Source of the DNA: Bacillus sp. FJAT-14578
GTDB taxonomy: Bacteria; Bacillota; Bacilli; Bacillales; Bacillaceae_H
Assembly: GCF_000504165.1 (NCBI RefSeq)
Contig: NZ_KI632505.1
Span: forward strand, 186,001-250,000
DNA: 64,000 nucleotides
Direction of reading: 5' to 3'
In this document: piece by piece, positions 51,020-59,941 of the stretch
How the letters are laid out: every line of letters starts with the position of its first letter
Numbering within the stretch: the stretch's first letter is position 1
Notes under the pieces: generated by a model
What the model was told of the DNA's origin: nothing
What the model saw: only the letters and a program-made list of their open reading frames with translations
Database searches by the model: none
Translations under genes and position numbers: made by a program

Positions 51020-51865
51020 ATGGTTCGCCTATATACAGATCACTTGCACATCGGCTACGGTGAACGTCTAATCGTGAAAGATCTCAGCGTGGAAATTCCA
51101 GATAAAAAAATCACCACCATTATCGGGTCGAATGGCTGCGGGAAGTCTACCCTATTGAAAGCGATCACCCGCCTTATTTCACCTCAATCTGGAACAGTGG
51201 TGTTAGACGGAGAGAATATTTTAAAGGAAAACACGAAAGTACTTGCCAAAAAAATGGCGATTCTCCCGCAAACACCCGAAAGTGCAAGCGGATTGACGGT
51301 CGGTGAGCTCGTATCCTATGGCCGCTTCCCTTATCAAAAAGGCTTTGGGCGCCTGAAGAAAAAAGATTATGAAGTCATTGATTGGGCACTGGAGGTCACA
51401 GGCACAAAAGACTTTAAGTTCCGCTCGGTGGATGCCCTATCGGGAGGCCAGCGCCAGCGCGTTTGGATCGCCATGGCCCTTGCCCAAGAAACCGACATTA
51501 TCTTTCTTGATGAACCGACGACCTATTTGGATATGGCGCATCAGCTGGAAGTATTGGAACTACTGCAAAAACTGAATAAAGAACAGCAGCGCACGATTGT
51601 CATGGTCCTCCATGATTTAAACCAGGCAGCCCGTTTTGCCGATTATATTATCGCTTTAAAAGACGGAGAAATCGTGAAAGCCGGAAGTTGTGAAGAGGTC
51701 ATTCGCCGTGACGTACTGAAAAAAGTGTTTCAGATTGATGCCGAAATCGGAAGAGACCCCCGAACAAACAAGCCAATGTGTATCACTTACAACCTACTAA
51801 AAGGAGAACAACAAGATGAAGAAACTTTTGATTCCATTCCTACTGTTATTCGTGCTCATGGTTAG
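51020..51865 (+). CDS. Iron-siderophore ABC transporter ATP-binding protein (YusV/FhuC type)
   Basis: 281 residues. Walker A GSNGCGKST (36-44), signature ALSGGQRQRVWIAMA, Walker B IIFLDEPTTYLD with the TTYLDMAHQ following, typical of FecE/FhuC/YusV ATPases. It energises uptake of Fe(III)-siderophore. GGGGGT lies 6 nt before the ATG. Its last 50 bp overlap the binding-protein gene, an unusually long overlap. Fur-controlled from the promoter just upstream. Confidence 0.93.
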   Translation: MVRLYTDHLHIGYGERLIVKDLSVEIPDKKITTIIGSNGCGKSTLLKAITRLISPQSGTVVLDGENILKENTKVLAKKMAILPQTPESASGLTVGELVSYGRFPYQKGFGRLKKKDYEVIDWALEVTGTKDFKFRSVDALSGGQRQRVWIAMALAQETDIIFLDEPTTYLDMAHQLEVLELLQKLNKEQQRTIVMVLHDLNQAARFADYIIALKDGEIVKAGSCEEVIRRDVLKKVFQIDAEIGRDPRTNKPMCITYNLLKGEQQDEETFDSIPTVIRAHG

Positions 51866-52739
51866 TGCCTGCAGCAACAAGTCAACCGAAAACAACAACG
51901 AATCTGCTAAAGAAACTGATAAACCAGAAACCATTACATACGAGTCGGAAAACGGCCCTGTTGAAGTTCCTGCCGATCCGCAGCGCGTTGTCGTCCTTTC
52001 TTCCTTCGCAGGTAATGTCATGGCTTTAGATGTCAATGTTGTCGGTGTTGATTCATGGTCAAAAATGAACCCGCGCTTTGCCGACAAATTAAAAGATGCG
52101 GAAGAAGTATCAGATGAAAACTTAGAAAAAATCATTGAGTTAGAGCCCGACCTAATCATCGGCTTATCCAATATTAAAAACGTGGATAAATTGAATCAAA
52201 TTGCTCCTACTGTCACGTATACATACGGAAAAGTAGATTATTTAACCCAACATGTAGAAATCGGTAAACTGTTAAATAAAGAAAAAGAAGCACAAGCTTG
52301 GGTCGACGACTTCAAAAAACGCTCCCAAAAGGCCGGCGAAGACATTAAAGCGAAAATCGGTGAAGACACGACCGTTTCCGTTATCGAAAACTTCGATAAA
52401 CAGCTTTACGTATTCGGTGATAACTGGGGACGCGGTACAGAAATTTTATATCAAGAAATGAAATTAAAGATGCCTGAAAAAGTAAAAGAAATGGCGTTAA
52501 AAGACGGTTACTATGCCCTATCAGCGGAAGTCCTTCCTGAGTTTGCCGGAGACTATATGATTTTGAGCAAGAACGCGGATACGGATAATTCATTCCAGGA
52601 AACAGAGACTTATAAAAACATTCCGGCTGTTAAAAACAATCAAGTATTCGAAGTCAATGCAAAAGAATTCTATTTCAACGACCCATTAACGTTAGATATG
52701 CAATTAGATTACTTTAAGAAAAGCTTTCTTGGTAACTAA
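51816..52739 (+). CDS. Iron-siderophore binding lipoprotein (FeuA/YxeB/FhuD type)
   Basis: 307 residues. Lipobox VMVSACSN (Cys19), then a class III periplasmic-binding fold: VPADPQRVVVLSSFAGNVMA, LEPDLIIGLSNIKNVDKLNQ, IAPTVTYTYGKVDYLTQHVE, GDNWGRGTEILYQEMKL. It captures ferric siderophore at the membrane surface. AAAAGGAG lies 11 nt before the ATG, within the ATPase gene. Which siderophore (hydroxamate or catecholate) cannot be told. A terminator follows directly, before the permeases. Confidence 0.92.
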   Translation: MKKLLIPFLLLFVLMVSACSNKSTENNNESAKETDKPETITYESENGPVEVPADPQRVVVLSSFAGNVMALDVNVVGVDSWSKMNPRFADKLKDAEEVSDENLEKIIELEPDLIIGLSNIKNVDKLNQIAPTVTYTYGKVDYLTQHVEIGKLLNKEKEAQAWVDDFKKRSQKAGEDIKAKIGEDTTVSVIENFDKQLYVFGDNWGRGTEILYQEMKLKMPEKVKEMALKDGYYALSAEVLPEFAGDYMILSKNADTDNSFQETETYKNIPAVKNNQVFEVNAKEFYFNDPLTLDMQLDYFKKSFLGN

Positions 52740-52744
52740 TACGA

Positions 52745-52802
52745 TAAAAGGCCCCGTCATGAATCCCCAATAAAATCATGGGGTTCGTGACAGGGCCTTT
52801 CT
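52745..52802 (+). terminator. Strong terminator after the siderophore-binding protein gene
   Basis: AAAGGCCC.GTCA.GAA.CCCC / GGGG.TTC.TGAC.GGGCCTTT, followed by CTTT. It lies inside what should be one importer operon. Confidence 0.8.
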
Positions 52803-52810
52803 TTAAATAT

Positions 52811-52997
52811 GGCTGTTTTCGCAAACTTTGTTGCTATTTAACAAGTAGTGGGAAGTGGTTTCCGCTCCAGGTTGCTCGCTTTCCGCGGGGCGTGCGGTGA
52901 GCCTCCTCGGCTTACAGCCTGTGGGGTCTCACCTGTCCCGCTGCTCCCGCAGGAGTCTCGCACCTTCCGCTCCAACCAACCTTAAACGGTTATCTTT
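52811..52997. repeat. Dispersed 187-bp repeat, copy B (inverted relative to copy A)
   Basis: Reverse complement of 21277-21467 with a few substitutions and a 4-5 bp length difference near one end. Both copies start with GGCTGTTTTCGCAAACTTTG on one strand and end in GGTTATCTTT. Here it lies between the binding-protein terminator and the permease gene. Confidence 0.85.
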
Positions 52998-53074
52998 TGA
53001 CATGTCCGTTCTTTGGTCATGTCGAATCTTCTAAATCGATCTATATATTCTATAAAAGAAAAGATGAGAGACCA

Positions 53075-54085
53075 ATGACTAAACAAACTCAACCTTCCAT
53101 TCCATTTGTCTATAAACTGCTTGCAGGATTGCTTGTGTTTATCGGGGCGTTTATTGTTGCCATGGTTTTTGGAGCGGCAGACACCACCATCAAAGATGTT
53201 TGGCTGGCCCTTACCTCCAACGCTGCCGGTGATAAAATCTCGATTATCAGGGAAATTCGTCTGCCGCGTGAGATGGCGGCCATTTTTGTCGGTGCTGCCC
53301 TCGCCGTTTCCGGTGCCATCATGCAAGGACTGACGAGAAATCCACTCGCCGATCCAGGCTTGCTTGGACTGACGGCCGGAGCTTACGCGGCATTGGCGAT
53401 TACCATCGCCTTTATCCCTTCCATCAATTATTTTGGGATTATGATTACTTGCTTTATCGGATCGGCTGTAGGGACAATGATGGTGTTCGGTATCGGCGCA
53501 ATGAAAAAGGGAGGCTTTTCCCCTCTTCGAATTGTATTGGCCGGCTCCGCCGTATCGGCATTTCTCTATGCAATCGCAGAAGGAATCGGTATTTACTTTA
53601 AAATTTCAAAAGATATATCCATGTGGACGGCAGGAGGAATGATCGGCACGACATGGGACCAGCTTCAAATCATTGTTCCGTTCATTTTGGCAGGGATTCT
53701 TATTTCCCTTTTCTTCTCCAGGCAGCTGACCATTCTTAGTTTAAGCGAGGAAGTTGCCGTTGGCTTGGGACAAAAAATCACTAGAGTCAAAGCCATTCTT
53801 TTTATTGTGATTATTCTGCTCGCCGGCGCTTCTGTGGCACTTGTCGGAAATATGGCCTTCATCGGTTTAATGGTTCCCCATATCGTTCGTGCCATCGTGG
53901 GAACCGATTACCGTTTTATCATCCCGATGTCGGTGATTGCAGGTGCCGTTTTCATGCTTTTGGCCGATACACTCGGCCGGACGATCAACGCTCCGTATGA
54001 AACACCTGTAGCGGCCATTATTGCGATAATGGGGTTGCCTTTCTTCCTGTTTATCGTGCATAAAGGAGGGAAAGCATTCTCATGA
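53075..54085 (+). CDS. Siderophore ABC transporter permease, FecCD family (FeuB-like)
   Basis: 336 residues, nine to ten membrane segments. FecCD features: IREIRLPREMAAIFVGAALA, VSGAIMQGLTRNPLADPGLL, GLTAGAYAALAI, LVGNMAFIGLMVPHIVRAIV. The ATG at 53075 has only a weak GATGAGAG ribosome binding site; the open frame reaches back to 52997, the edge of the dispersed repeat. It overlaps the next permease gene by 4 nt. No Fur box or clear promoter is visible between the repeat and the gene. Confidence 0.92.
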   Translation: MTKQTQPSIPFVYKLLAGLLVFIGAFIVAMVFGAADTTIKDVWLALTSNAAGDKISIIREIRLPREMAAIFVGAALAVSGAIMQGLTRNPLADPGLLGLTAGAYAALAITIAFIPSINYFGIMITCFIGSAVGTMMVFGIGAMKKGGFSPLRIVLAGSAVSAFLYAIAEGIGIYFKISKDISMWTAGGMIGTTWDQLQIIVPFILAGILISLFFSRQLTILSLSEEVAVGLGQKITRVKAILFIVIILLAGASVALVGNMAFIGLMVPHIVRAIVGTDYRFIIPMSVIAGAVFMLLADTLGRTINAPYETPVAAIIAIMGLPFFLFIVHKGGKAFS

Positions 54086-55089
54086 TTCAACCGGCTTTAC
54101 TGAAAAAACAACGACTGATTCTCTTTCTATTACTGGCACTTATTCTGATTTCCGTCGTCTTGGGAATGGGCATGGGATACGCCTCCCTCTCTTACGACAG
54201 ACTGCTTCCAACCCTTCTCGGTCAAGGAACGTTTAAAGAAGAATTTGTTTTATTTTCCATTCGATTACCTCGGATGATCATTACACTGTTAGCAGGCATG
54301 GCACTTGCCTTATCCGGTGCAATTTTGCAAGGAATCACAAGAAATGATTTGGCTGATCCCGGCATTATAGGGATTAACTCCGGCGCAGGTGTCGCCGTTG
54401 CCGTTTTCTTTTTGTTTTTCCCGATTGAAGCGGGTTCCTTCGTGTACTTGCTGCCACTCGTCGCATTTGTCGGGGCCCTGCTAACGGCATGTTTGCTGTA
54501 TATGTTTTCATATAACAAAAACGCGGGTCTTCAGCCGGTAAAACTAGTGCTGGTCGGGGTCGGGTTTGCAATGGCATTTTCCGGGCTGATGATCGTCCTT
54601 ATTTCATCTGCTGAACGTGCAAAAGTGGATTTTATCGCTAAATGGCTGAACGGAAATATTTGGGGAACGGATTGGCCTTTTGTTTGGGCCATCCTGCCAT
54701 GGCTGATCGTCCTTATTCCGTTTACTTTATACAAAGCCAACCGATTGAATCTCCTGGGAGTAAGTGAACCTGTGGCCATCGGCGTCGGTGTATCGGTCGA
54801 AAAAGAGCGCATCATTTTAATGTTAACAGCTGTTGCGCTCGCAGCCGCGGCCGTTTCTGTCACTGGCGGCATTACCTTTATCGGGCTAATAGCCCCGCAT
54901 ATCGCCAAAGCTTTAGTCGGGCCGAGAAATCAGCTGTTTATCCCCGTCGCGATTCTGCTTGGCGGCTGGCTTTTGTTGCTTGCAGATACGATCGGACGCA
55001 ATGTGGCCGCTCCCGATGGTATTCCGGCAGGTATCATGGTCGCATTGATCGGCGCGCCGTATTTCGTCTATTTATTGTTGAAGAAATAA
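54082..55089 (+). CDS. Siderophore ABC transporter permease, FecCD family (FeuC-like)
   Basis: 335 residues, about ten membrane segments; IRLPRMIITLLAGMALALSG, AILQGITRNDLADPGIIGIN, GGITFIGLIAPHIAKALVGP are FecCD motifs. Forms the channel with the 53075 permease. It overlaps it by ATGA. A perfect terminator follows. Confidence 0.92.
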   Translation: MIQPALLKKQRLILFLLLALILISVVLGMGMGYASLSYDRLLPTLLGQGTFKEEFVLFSIRLPRMIITLLAGMALALSGAILQGITRNDLADPGIIGINSGAGVAVAVFFLFFPIEAGSFVYLLPLVAFVGALLTACLLYMFSYNKNAGLQPVKLVLVGVGFAMAFSGLMIVLISSAERAKVDFIAKWLNGNIWGTDWPFVWAILPWLIVLIPFTLYKANRLNLLGVSEPVAIGVGVSVEKERIILMLTAVALAAAAVSVTGGITFIGLIAPHIAKALVGPRNQLFIPVAILLGGWLLLLADTIGRNVAAPDGIPAGIMVALIGAPYFVYLLLKK

Positions 55090-55114
55090 GAGTAGTACAA
55101 ATGCCGTCGCAAGC

Positions 55115-55178
55115 TAACAAATCCCCTCGAGAATACGTTCATTCTCGAGGGGATTTTTATTGATTTTATGGGCTGTTC
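55115..55178. repeat. Terminator-like direct repeat, copy 1 (left flank of ger operon)
   Basis: TAACAAA..ATCCC.. GAATACG..TTCTC.AGGGGATT.. TTGATTTTATG..GTTCTTT is repeated in the same orientation at 59161-59229 with about 80 percent identity. The copies are 4 kb apart and enclose the gerA-type operon. Confidence 0.6.
55119..55160 (+). terminator. Terminator of the siderophore permease genes
   Basis: Perfect 16-bp stem AAATCCCCTCGAGAAT (55119-55134) with 55141-55156, followed by TTTATTG. Confidence 0.9.
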
Positions 55179-55239
55179 TTTTATCCCGCATTAACGGTCA
55201 GTAAGACCCCTACTGATGGAAGTTTCCTTTATAGGGCTG

Positions 55240-56361
55240 CTATTTTACAATACCATGCTGAATAATCTCCACATCGACTTTTGTTTTAAATACTACATCT
55301 TGAAAGTATGTTTCCTTATCGATTTCTTTCCAGTCAGCATGATGAAAAGCAATTAGATGCCTTCCAATACCAAATGCATCACAATTGGCTTCCTGCAGCT
55401 TTCTTATTATTTCTTCTGCATCATCGGTAAAGATTCTCGATAATTTTTTGTTTAGCTGCTCAAGTTCCTTAGGTACATTCCCTTTCGGATATTCTTCTAC
55501 TAGTACTTTCAATTGTAAGTTCAGGTTCGCATAAACTTCTCCCCCGCCCTTCACAGAAACGTTTAGCTTTCGTTTCATATGATCGACATTTAGAGAAATA
55601 AAGTTCGTCATCTCCATTTCTTCATTTTCGTTGACACGTTTTGTAAAGCGGGCATGTTTTCCTTTCTTGTTATTCAGTAAAAGAAAAAGCGGCGATTCTT
55701 TTGAAGATAAATCCCCGGACATTTTTCTTTCATCAAATAATGCCAGGCCTGCAACGTCTACTGTTTTGCCTTTCTGCCCTAAACTTAATAAGGGCAAAAC
55801 AAAATCTTCACCGGGATCGAGTATTTCTGAAGCAAGTGTCTGAATGCTTTGTTTAGGAATAACGGTACTTGTTTCAGTGCTTCGAATTAAATTTAAAATA
55901 TTTTGGCTGATGTTTGGTTCAGTTTTTGGCGTAATGCTAAGTGCTTCGAGTGCTTGTCCTTTCATGACTACCAATTTGGCACTCAAGGAACTTCGCGGAT
56001 CACGCCAAAGGACGTCTAAAGGGGGATAAATGTCTCCCTTTGCAAATTGTTCACCAAATAAGATAAGCTTATTTTTCGAAGAATCTAAGTTACCAGGTAT
56101 CTCTGTATTTAGCTTCATTCGCCCTTCTCTTGGAGTATTTGCGACTGTAGATAACGTTTCACTGCCAATCTTTTCTTGGCCCGAGTCCGTTAACGCTCTG
56201 TTCAATTTTGGTATGGAAATTCCTATTAGAAGCTCCCCTTCATCGCTATGATCGAAAGTGATGGTTTGAATCAATACAGCATTTTTCATTAAATTTTGGT
56301 CCCAACATCCTGTTAATAACGATAAACATATACCGATTGGAACTATTTTTTTGATTTTCAT
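55240..56361 (-). CDS. Spore germinant receptor C subunit (Ger(x)C lipoprotein)
   Basis: 373 residues. Lipobox SLLTGCWD (Cys19; the CWD is typical of GerAC), then a GerAC N-terminal domain and LEALSITPKTEPNISQNILN. The C-terminal HRDRAL-type domain is seen in FGIGRHLIAFHHADWKEI. It is the lipoprotein subunit of a GerA-type germinant receptor in the spore inner membrane. It overlaps the GerAB-like gene by 4 nt. Confidence 0.93.
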   Translation of the reverse strand: MKIKKIVPIGICLSLLTGCWDQNLMKNAVLIQTITFDHSDEGELLIGISIPKLNRALTDSGQEKIGSETLSTVANTPREGRMKLNTEIPGNLDSSKNKLILFGEQFAKGDIYPPLDVLWRDPRSSLSAKLVVMKGQALEALSITPKTEPNISQNILNLIRSTETSTVIPKQSIQTLASEILDPGEDFVLPLLSLGQKGKTVDVAGLALFDERKMSGDLSSKESPLFLLLNNKKGKHARFTKRVNENEEMEMTNFISLNVDHMKRKLNVSVKGGGEVYANLNLQLKVLVEEYPKGNVPKELEQLNKKLSRIFTDDAEEIIRKLQEANCDAFGIGRHLIAFHHADWKEIDKETYFQDVVFKTKVDVEIIQHGIVK

Positions 56362-57461
56362 TTTGCATGATCCCCAAGTCTTTTTGAAGGAAAGAGAAAG
56401 GATATCAGCAATAAGAGCAAGGGTATGATGGCAATGAAGACATAGTGAGCTGATTCCAAATAGTCATTAAATTTTTTAAGGGCTGTTTCATCATTGGCAA
56501 AAAGAGCCGTGATAAAAACAGCGCCTCCAATATAAGGAAGAAATCCAGAGTAACTTCCGCGTCCAAAAAGATATTTCAATCCATTTGAAGAGAAAAAAAG
56601 CCAGGTTGCAATCGAAGTGGCAACAGATATAATCCAAATAGATAAGAAAAATAAATCGGTTCGTTCGATGACTTGAAAAGAATAGGCTTTGATCATATAC
56701 AGTAAAGGCTGTGGAGTCAGATAGATATCCTGCCTCGTTTCAAAATAGACCAGGCTGGCAAAAACCATGTACGTATAAAACAGCGTGACGAATATATTGG
56801 CCGTTGAAATGGCCATGAGTTTGCGAGCTCCAGATGCTTGTACATAAGGATAGAGCAGCAGCATAAATTCAAACCCTAACATAGAAAATGCCGATTCTCT
56901 TGCCCCCTTTATCATCGTTAAGATATCCGTTTGACCAATTGGAAAGATGTATAAAAAATTGGCATCTTTAAGTGTATAGGTAATCAGGCCGAATAGGACG
57001 AGTAGCAGTGGAGTAACCAGCACGTAAAAACGAGCCATGCTCCTTAAATTATCTTTCACCAAATATACACAAACCGCCAGCATTGAAATAATCAAGATCC
57101 AGTTTGGCGTCTTTTGTAAAATCCATATATCAATGATCTGGCTATAACGGGCCACAACTAAACTGCCTGTAACGGTACCATACACGATGTAACTCGCTAC
57201 AATAACCTTCCCTAATCCTTTCCCTAATAAATGCGGAATGATTTCGAAAATGGTTAACGACGGAAATCTACTGCAAAGCCCCCATATGACGAAAATGACG
57301 ACTTGTACAATCAGGCCTGCAATTAATGTAGATATCCATCCATCATTTTTAGAAACTAACGACACATCATGGGGTAATGATAAAATACCAACTCCAATTT
57401 GAGATTGAATAATCATAAAAGTTAGTTGTGTATTTGAAATACTATCTTTTTTTGCGTTCAT
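56358..57461 (-). CDS. Spore germinant receptor B subunit (GerAB-type permease)
   Basis: 367 residues, ten membrane segments, APC-superfamily spore germination protein: ISNTQLTFMIIQSQIGVGIL near the start and LPHDVSLVSKNDGWISTLIA. The B subunit binds the germinant. It overlaps the A-subunit gene by 20 nt. Confidence 0.93.
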   Translation of the reverse strand: MNAKKDSISNTQLTFMIIQSQIGVGILSLPHDVSLVSKNDGWISTLIAGLIVQVVIFVIWGLCSRFPSLTIFEIIPHLLGKGLGKVIVASYIVYGTVTGSLVVARYSQIIDIWILQKTPNWILIISMLAVCVYLVKDNLRSMARFYVLVTPLLLVLFGLITYTLKDANFLYIFPIGQTDILTMIKGARESAFSMLGFEFMLLLYPYVQASGARKLMAISTANIFVTLFYTYMVFASLVYFETRQDIYLTPQPLLYMIKAYSFQVIERTDLFFLSIWIISVATSIATWLFFSSNGLKYLFGRGSYSGFLPYIGGAVFITALFANDETALKKFNDYLESAHYVFIAIIPLLLLLISFLFPSKRLGDHAK

Positions 57462-58986
57462 CGTATTTCCATCCCCTTGAATTTGCTTGTTGTTTCATAT
57501 ATTTAGGATGTGAATCCAGAGGTCTTGTATTGAATTTCCAAACTGGCAAACGCAAAAACGTATCTTTAATATCTTTTATCCTGAGCGGAGCGAATGGAGC
57601 GAAGTAAGGTGTACCAAATGACTCTAACTTGCATAAATGAGCTAAAAGCACAATATAACCAAGAACGATTCCGACAAATCCAAATGAGGCAGCGAGGAAC
57701 ATGAATGGGAACCGCAGCAATCGAACCGCGTCACTCATTCCATGTGACGGAACACAAAAAGAAGAAATAGCTGTCACGGCAACGACAACAATCATCGTCG
57801 TCGAAATAAAACCTGCTTGAACGATAGCATCACCAATCACAAGCCCGCCGACTATCCCAATCGTTTGGCTGATTCTTGAAGGAAGGCGTATGCCGGCCTC
57901 GCGAATTAGTTCGATGGTTAACTCCATAATCAATGCTTCAATCAATGGCGGAAAAGGAATCTTATCGATCGAACTTCCGATAGGAAGGACCAATTCATCA
58001 GGCAGCACTTCAAAGTGAAAGGCAATAACAGCGATATAAAAAGCCGGCAATAGAATCGAAATTAAAAAACTTGCATGGCGAATGAAGCGAATGAATGTAC
58101 CAATCAGCCATCTGGAATTATAATCATCAGGTGATTGATAAAAGGCAAAAAACGTAACCGGCAAAAGTAAAGCAGTCGAGTTTCCTTCCATGATGACAGC
58201 CACTCTGCCCTCATTCAAATGGCCAACTACCCGATCCACTCTTTCTGTATTTAAAACTTGTGGAAAAGGTGATAATGTTGAGTCCTCGATCAGTTCCTCT
58301 AAGAATCCAATATTTAAAACATGATCCATTGCAATGGATTTTAAACGACGGTCAAATTCACGGACCACTTCTTCGTTTGCAAGATTATTCATATAGACAA
58401 GTGCTACTTTTGACTTCACTTGCGAGCCAACTGAAAAATATCTCGTGCAAAGATTAGGGCTTTTCATGGTCCTTCTCAGTAAATAAAGATTCGTTGAAAG
58501 ATTTTCAATAAACCCATCATGGGATCCCTGAACAACTTTTTCATTTTCCGGCTCCGTAATTGAGCGCTCCTCAGAAATAGATACCTCTGCGATATAAAGC
58601 GGTTCAAAACCATGCAAGCATAAAACACAAAAACCTTCTAAGAGAGCATCCTCTACCTCATTGAAATCCGTTGACGCCTGAAAATTAGCATGAAGTACAT
58701 TTTGAATCGTCTCTATATTTGCTTCTAGGCAACCTTTTACTATGTATTTTTGTATTTTTTCCTTATCTGCCATTGTCTCGAGGTAAATCATTGCACCTTG
58801 TACGGTTCCCGTTTTCAGTTCCTTTATTACTAAATCCTCTGCACCTGAAAAGGTTTGTTTTATAGAAGAAATATTCTCGTCAACTGTTAAGAATACAGAT
58901 TTAGTTGGTTTGGCTATTTGTGTTGAGGAAACAAAGTCTATATCCGTAACCTTGTTATATTTTAACAATTGTTTAATGAATCTCAT
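57442..58986 (-). CDS. Spore germinant receptor A subunit (GerAA type)
   Basis: 514 residues. A soluble N-terminal domain of about 290 residues, then membrane segments with PDDYNSRWLIGTFIRFIRHA, PFPPLIEALIMELTIELIRE and GIRLPSRISQTIGIVGGLVI, all GerA family hallmarks. Basic C-terminal tail (GWKYDERKKR). GGAG lies 10 nt before the ATG. First gene of a gerA-B-C operon. Its promoter should be SigG-type but I could not place one confidently. Germinant unknown. Confidence 0.94.
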   Translation of the reverse strand: MRFIKQLLKYNKVTDIDFVSSTQIAKPTKSVFLTVDENISSIKQTFSGAEDLVIKELKTGTVQGAMIYLETMADKEKIQKYIVKGCLEANIETIQNVLHANFQASTDFNEVEDALLEGFCVLCLHGFEPLYIAEVSISEERSITEPENEKVVQGSHDGFIENLSTNLYLLRRTMKSPNLCTRYFSVGSQVKSKVALVYMNNLANEEVVREFDRRLKSIAMDHVLNIGFLEELIEDSTLSPFPQVLNTERVDRVVGHLNEGRVAVIMEGNSTALLLPVTFFAFYQSPDDYNSRWLIGTFIRFIRHASFLISILLPAFYIAVIAFHFEVLPDELVLPIGSSIDKIPFPPLIEALIMELTIELIREAGIRLPSRISQTIGIVGGLVIGDAIVQAGFISTTMIVVVAVTAISSFCVPSHGMSDAVRLLRFPFMFLAASFGFVGIVLGYIVLLAHLCKLESFGTPYFAPFAPLRIKDIKDTFLRLPVWKFNTRPLDSHPKYMKQQANSRGWKYDERKKR

Positions 58987-59160
58987 TAAATTTTTACTCC
59001 AGTGTCTACTTATTTGTAGAATATTTTCTCCAATAATTGTTAAAGTATGTAAATGGAGGATGAAACTACTGTTTAGGCTAGGTGAAATTCAGAGTTGATC
59101 AGAGTCAAGGCGGGAAATAATTTTTTAGAGATAAAGGTCGTAAAAATGTCTATCTCGAAC

Positions 59161-59229
59161 TAACAAAGAATCCCTTGCGAATACGCTCTTTCTCAAGGGA
59201 TTCTTTGTTGATTTTATGACCCGTTCTTT
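59161..59229. repeat. Terminator-like direct repeat, copy 2 (right flank of ger operon)
   Basis: Hairpin AAGAATCCCTTG.. / ..CAAGGGATTCTTTGTT, homologous to 55115-55178 including the sequence beyond the stem (TTGATTTTATG, GTTCTTT). No plus-strand gene ends here, so it is a displaced or duplicated terminator. Confidence 0.6.
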
Positions 59230-59299
59230 AAAAATCATACATGATCACAAGTTGTCACTCTTAAACGAAAAAATAGACAAAACCCTCAGGAACTTTGTC

Positions 59300-59330
59300 C
59301 ATATCCCCTTTCTCCGCTTCTCATAATATA
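59300..59330 (+). promoter_or_regulatory. Candidate SigE/SigK promoter of the 59366 gene
   Basis: CATAATATA (59322-59330) fits the CATANNNTA -10 of mother-cell sigma factors. CATATC at 59300-59305 is a possible SigE-type -35 at 16 bp. About 35 bp from the start codon. Confidence 0.45.
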
Positions 59331-59365
59331 TATGACCAAATTCAAAAAGGAAGCTGATATCATTT

Positions 59366-59812
59366 ATGACAAAAATTCTGATTCTCACAACGGGACCGAT
59401 GCGAATTCCGGGAAGAATCACAGGTGATCGTCAAGGCGGCCCCCCGGATGCCGTTCATATTTCCATTAGAAATCCCTCTGACATAGATTTGAAATTCCAA
59501 TTATTCACCGATGTTTTTGATGACACAGGAGTTGGAATTACTTATCCTGATGATGTTCAATTGATTCCTTCCAATAGCTGCCTGACGAAAACATTCTTCT
59601 TTTCTTCCATTGCTCAACCAGGCAATATCCTTCACTTTTATCTTAAGGGAAACCTTGATGAAGGTGTTGAGAGACTTGAACTTTCATTCGTCGGCCAAAG
59701 AACGAGTGACCAAATGAATGAACCTACCCTCTTCTTCCGTAACTCCGATCTCATGAAAGTCGAACTTAAACAAGATCCCCTCGATCCTCCTGTAGATCCT
59801 CTGATGCACTGA
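59366..59812 (+). CDS. Hypothetical protein, possible spore-associated beta-sandwich
   Basis: 148 residues. ILILTTGPMRIPGRITGDRQ, then VHISIRNPSDIDLKFQLFTD, VFDDTGVGITYPDDVQLIPS and ILHFYLKGNLDEGVERLELS suggest an all-beta domain. The C-terminus is Pro/Asp-rich (DPLDPPVDPLM). No signal peptide or membrane segment. AAGGAAG lies 11-12 nt before the ATG. A sporulation-type promoter and a strong terminator delimit a single-gene unit, so a coat or crust role is plausible but unproven. I do not recognise the family. Confidence 0.65.
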   Translation: MTKILILTTGPMRIPGRITGDRQGGPPDAVHISIRNPSDIDLKFQLFTDVFDDTGVGITYPDDVQLIPSNSCLTKTFFFSSIAQPGNILHFYLKGNLDEGVERLELSFVGQRTSDQMNEPTLFFRNSDLMKVELKQDPLDPPVDPLMH

Positions 59813-59847
59813 TCATTAAGTGGTTTACTAAAACTGAAGCAGAAAGT

Positions 59848-59882
59848 AAAACGGCCTATTCGAATTCCGAATAGGCCGTTTT
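59848..59882 (+). terminator. Terminator between the 59366 gene and the convergent ohr gene
   Basis: Perfect 15-bp stem AAAACGGCCTATTCG / CGAATAGGCCGTTTT with a 5-nt loop; T-runs on both strands. Confidence 0.85.
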
Positions 59883-59941
59883 ATCATTTATCCGTAAAAA
59901 CCCCCCCACTGACAGAAATTTCACTTTACTAAAAACAACTG

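Larger units (their letters stand above)
58987..59365. other. Intergenic region between the ger operon and the 59366 gene
   Basis: 379 bp. It holds the ger leader, the second copy of the terminator-like direct repeat (59161-59229) and a mother-cell-type promoter for the plus-strand gene. No further gene seen. Confidence 0.6.
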
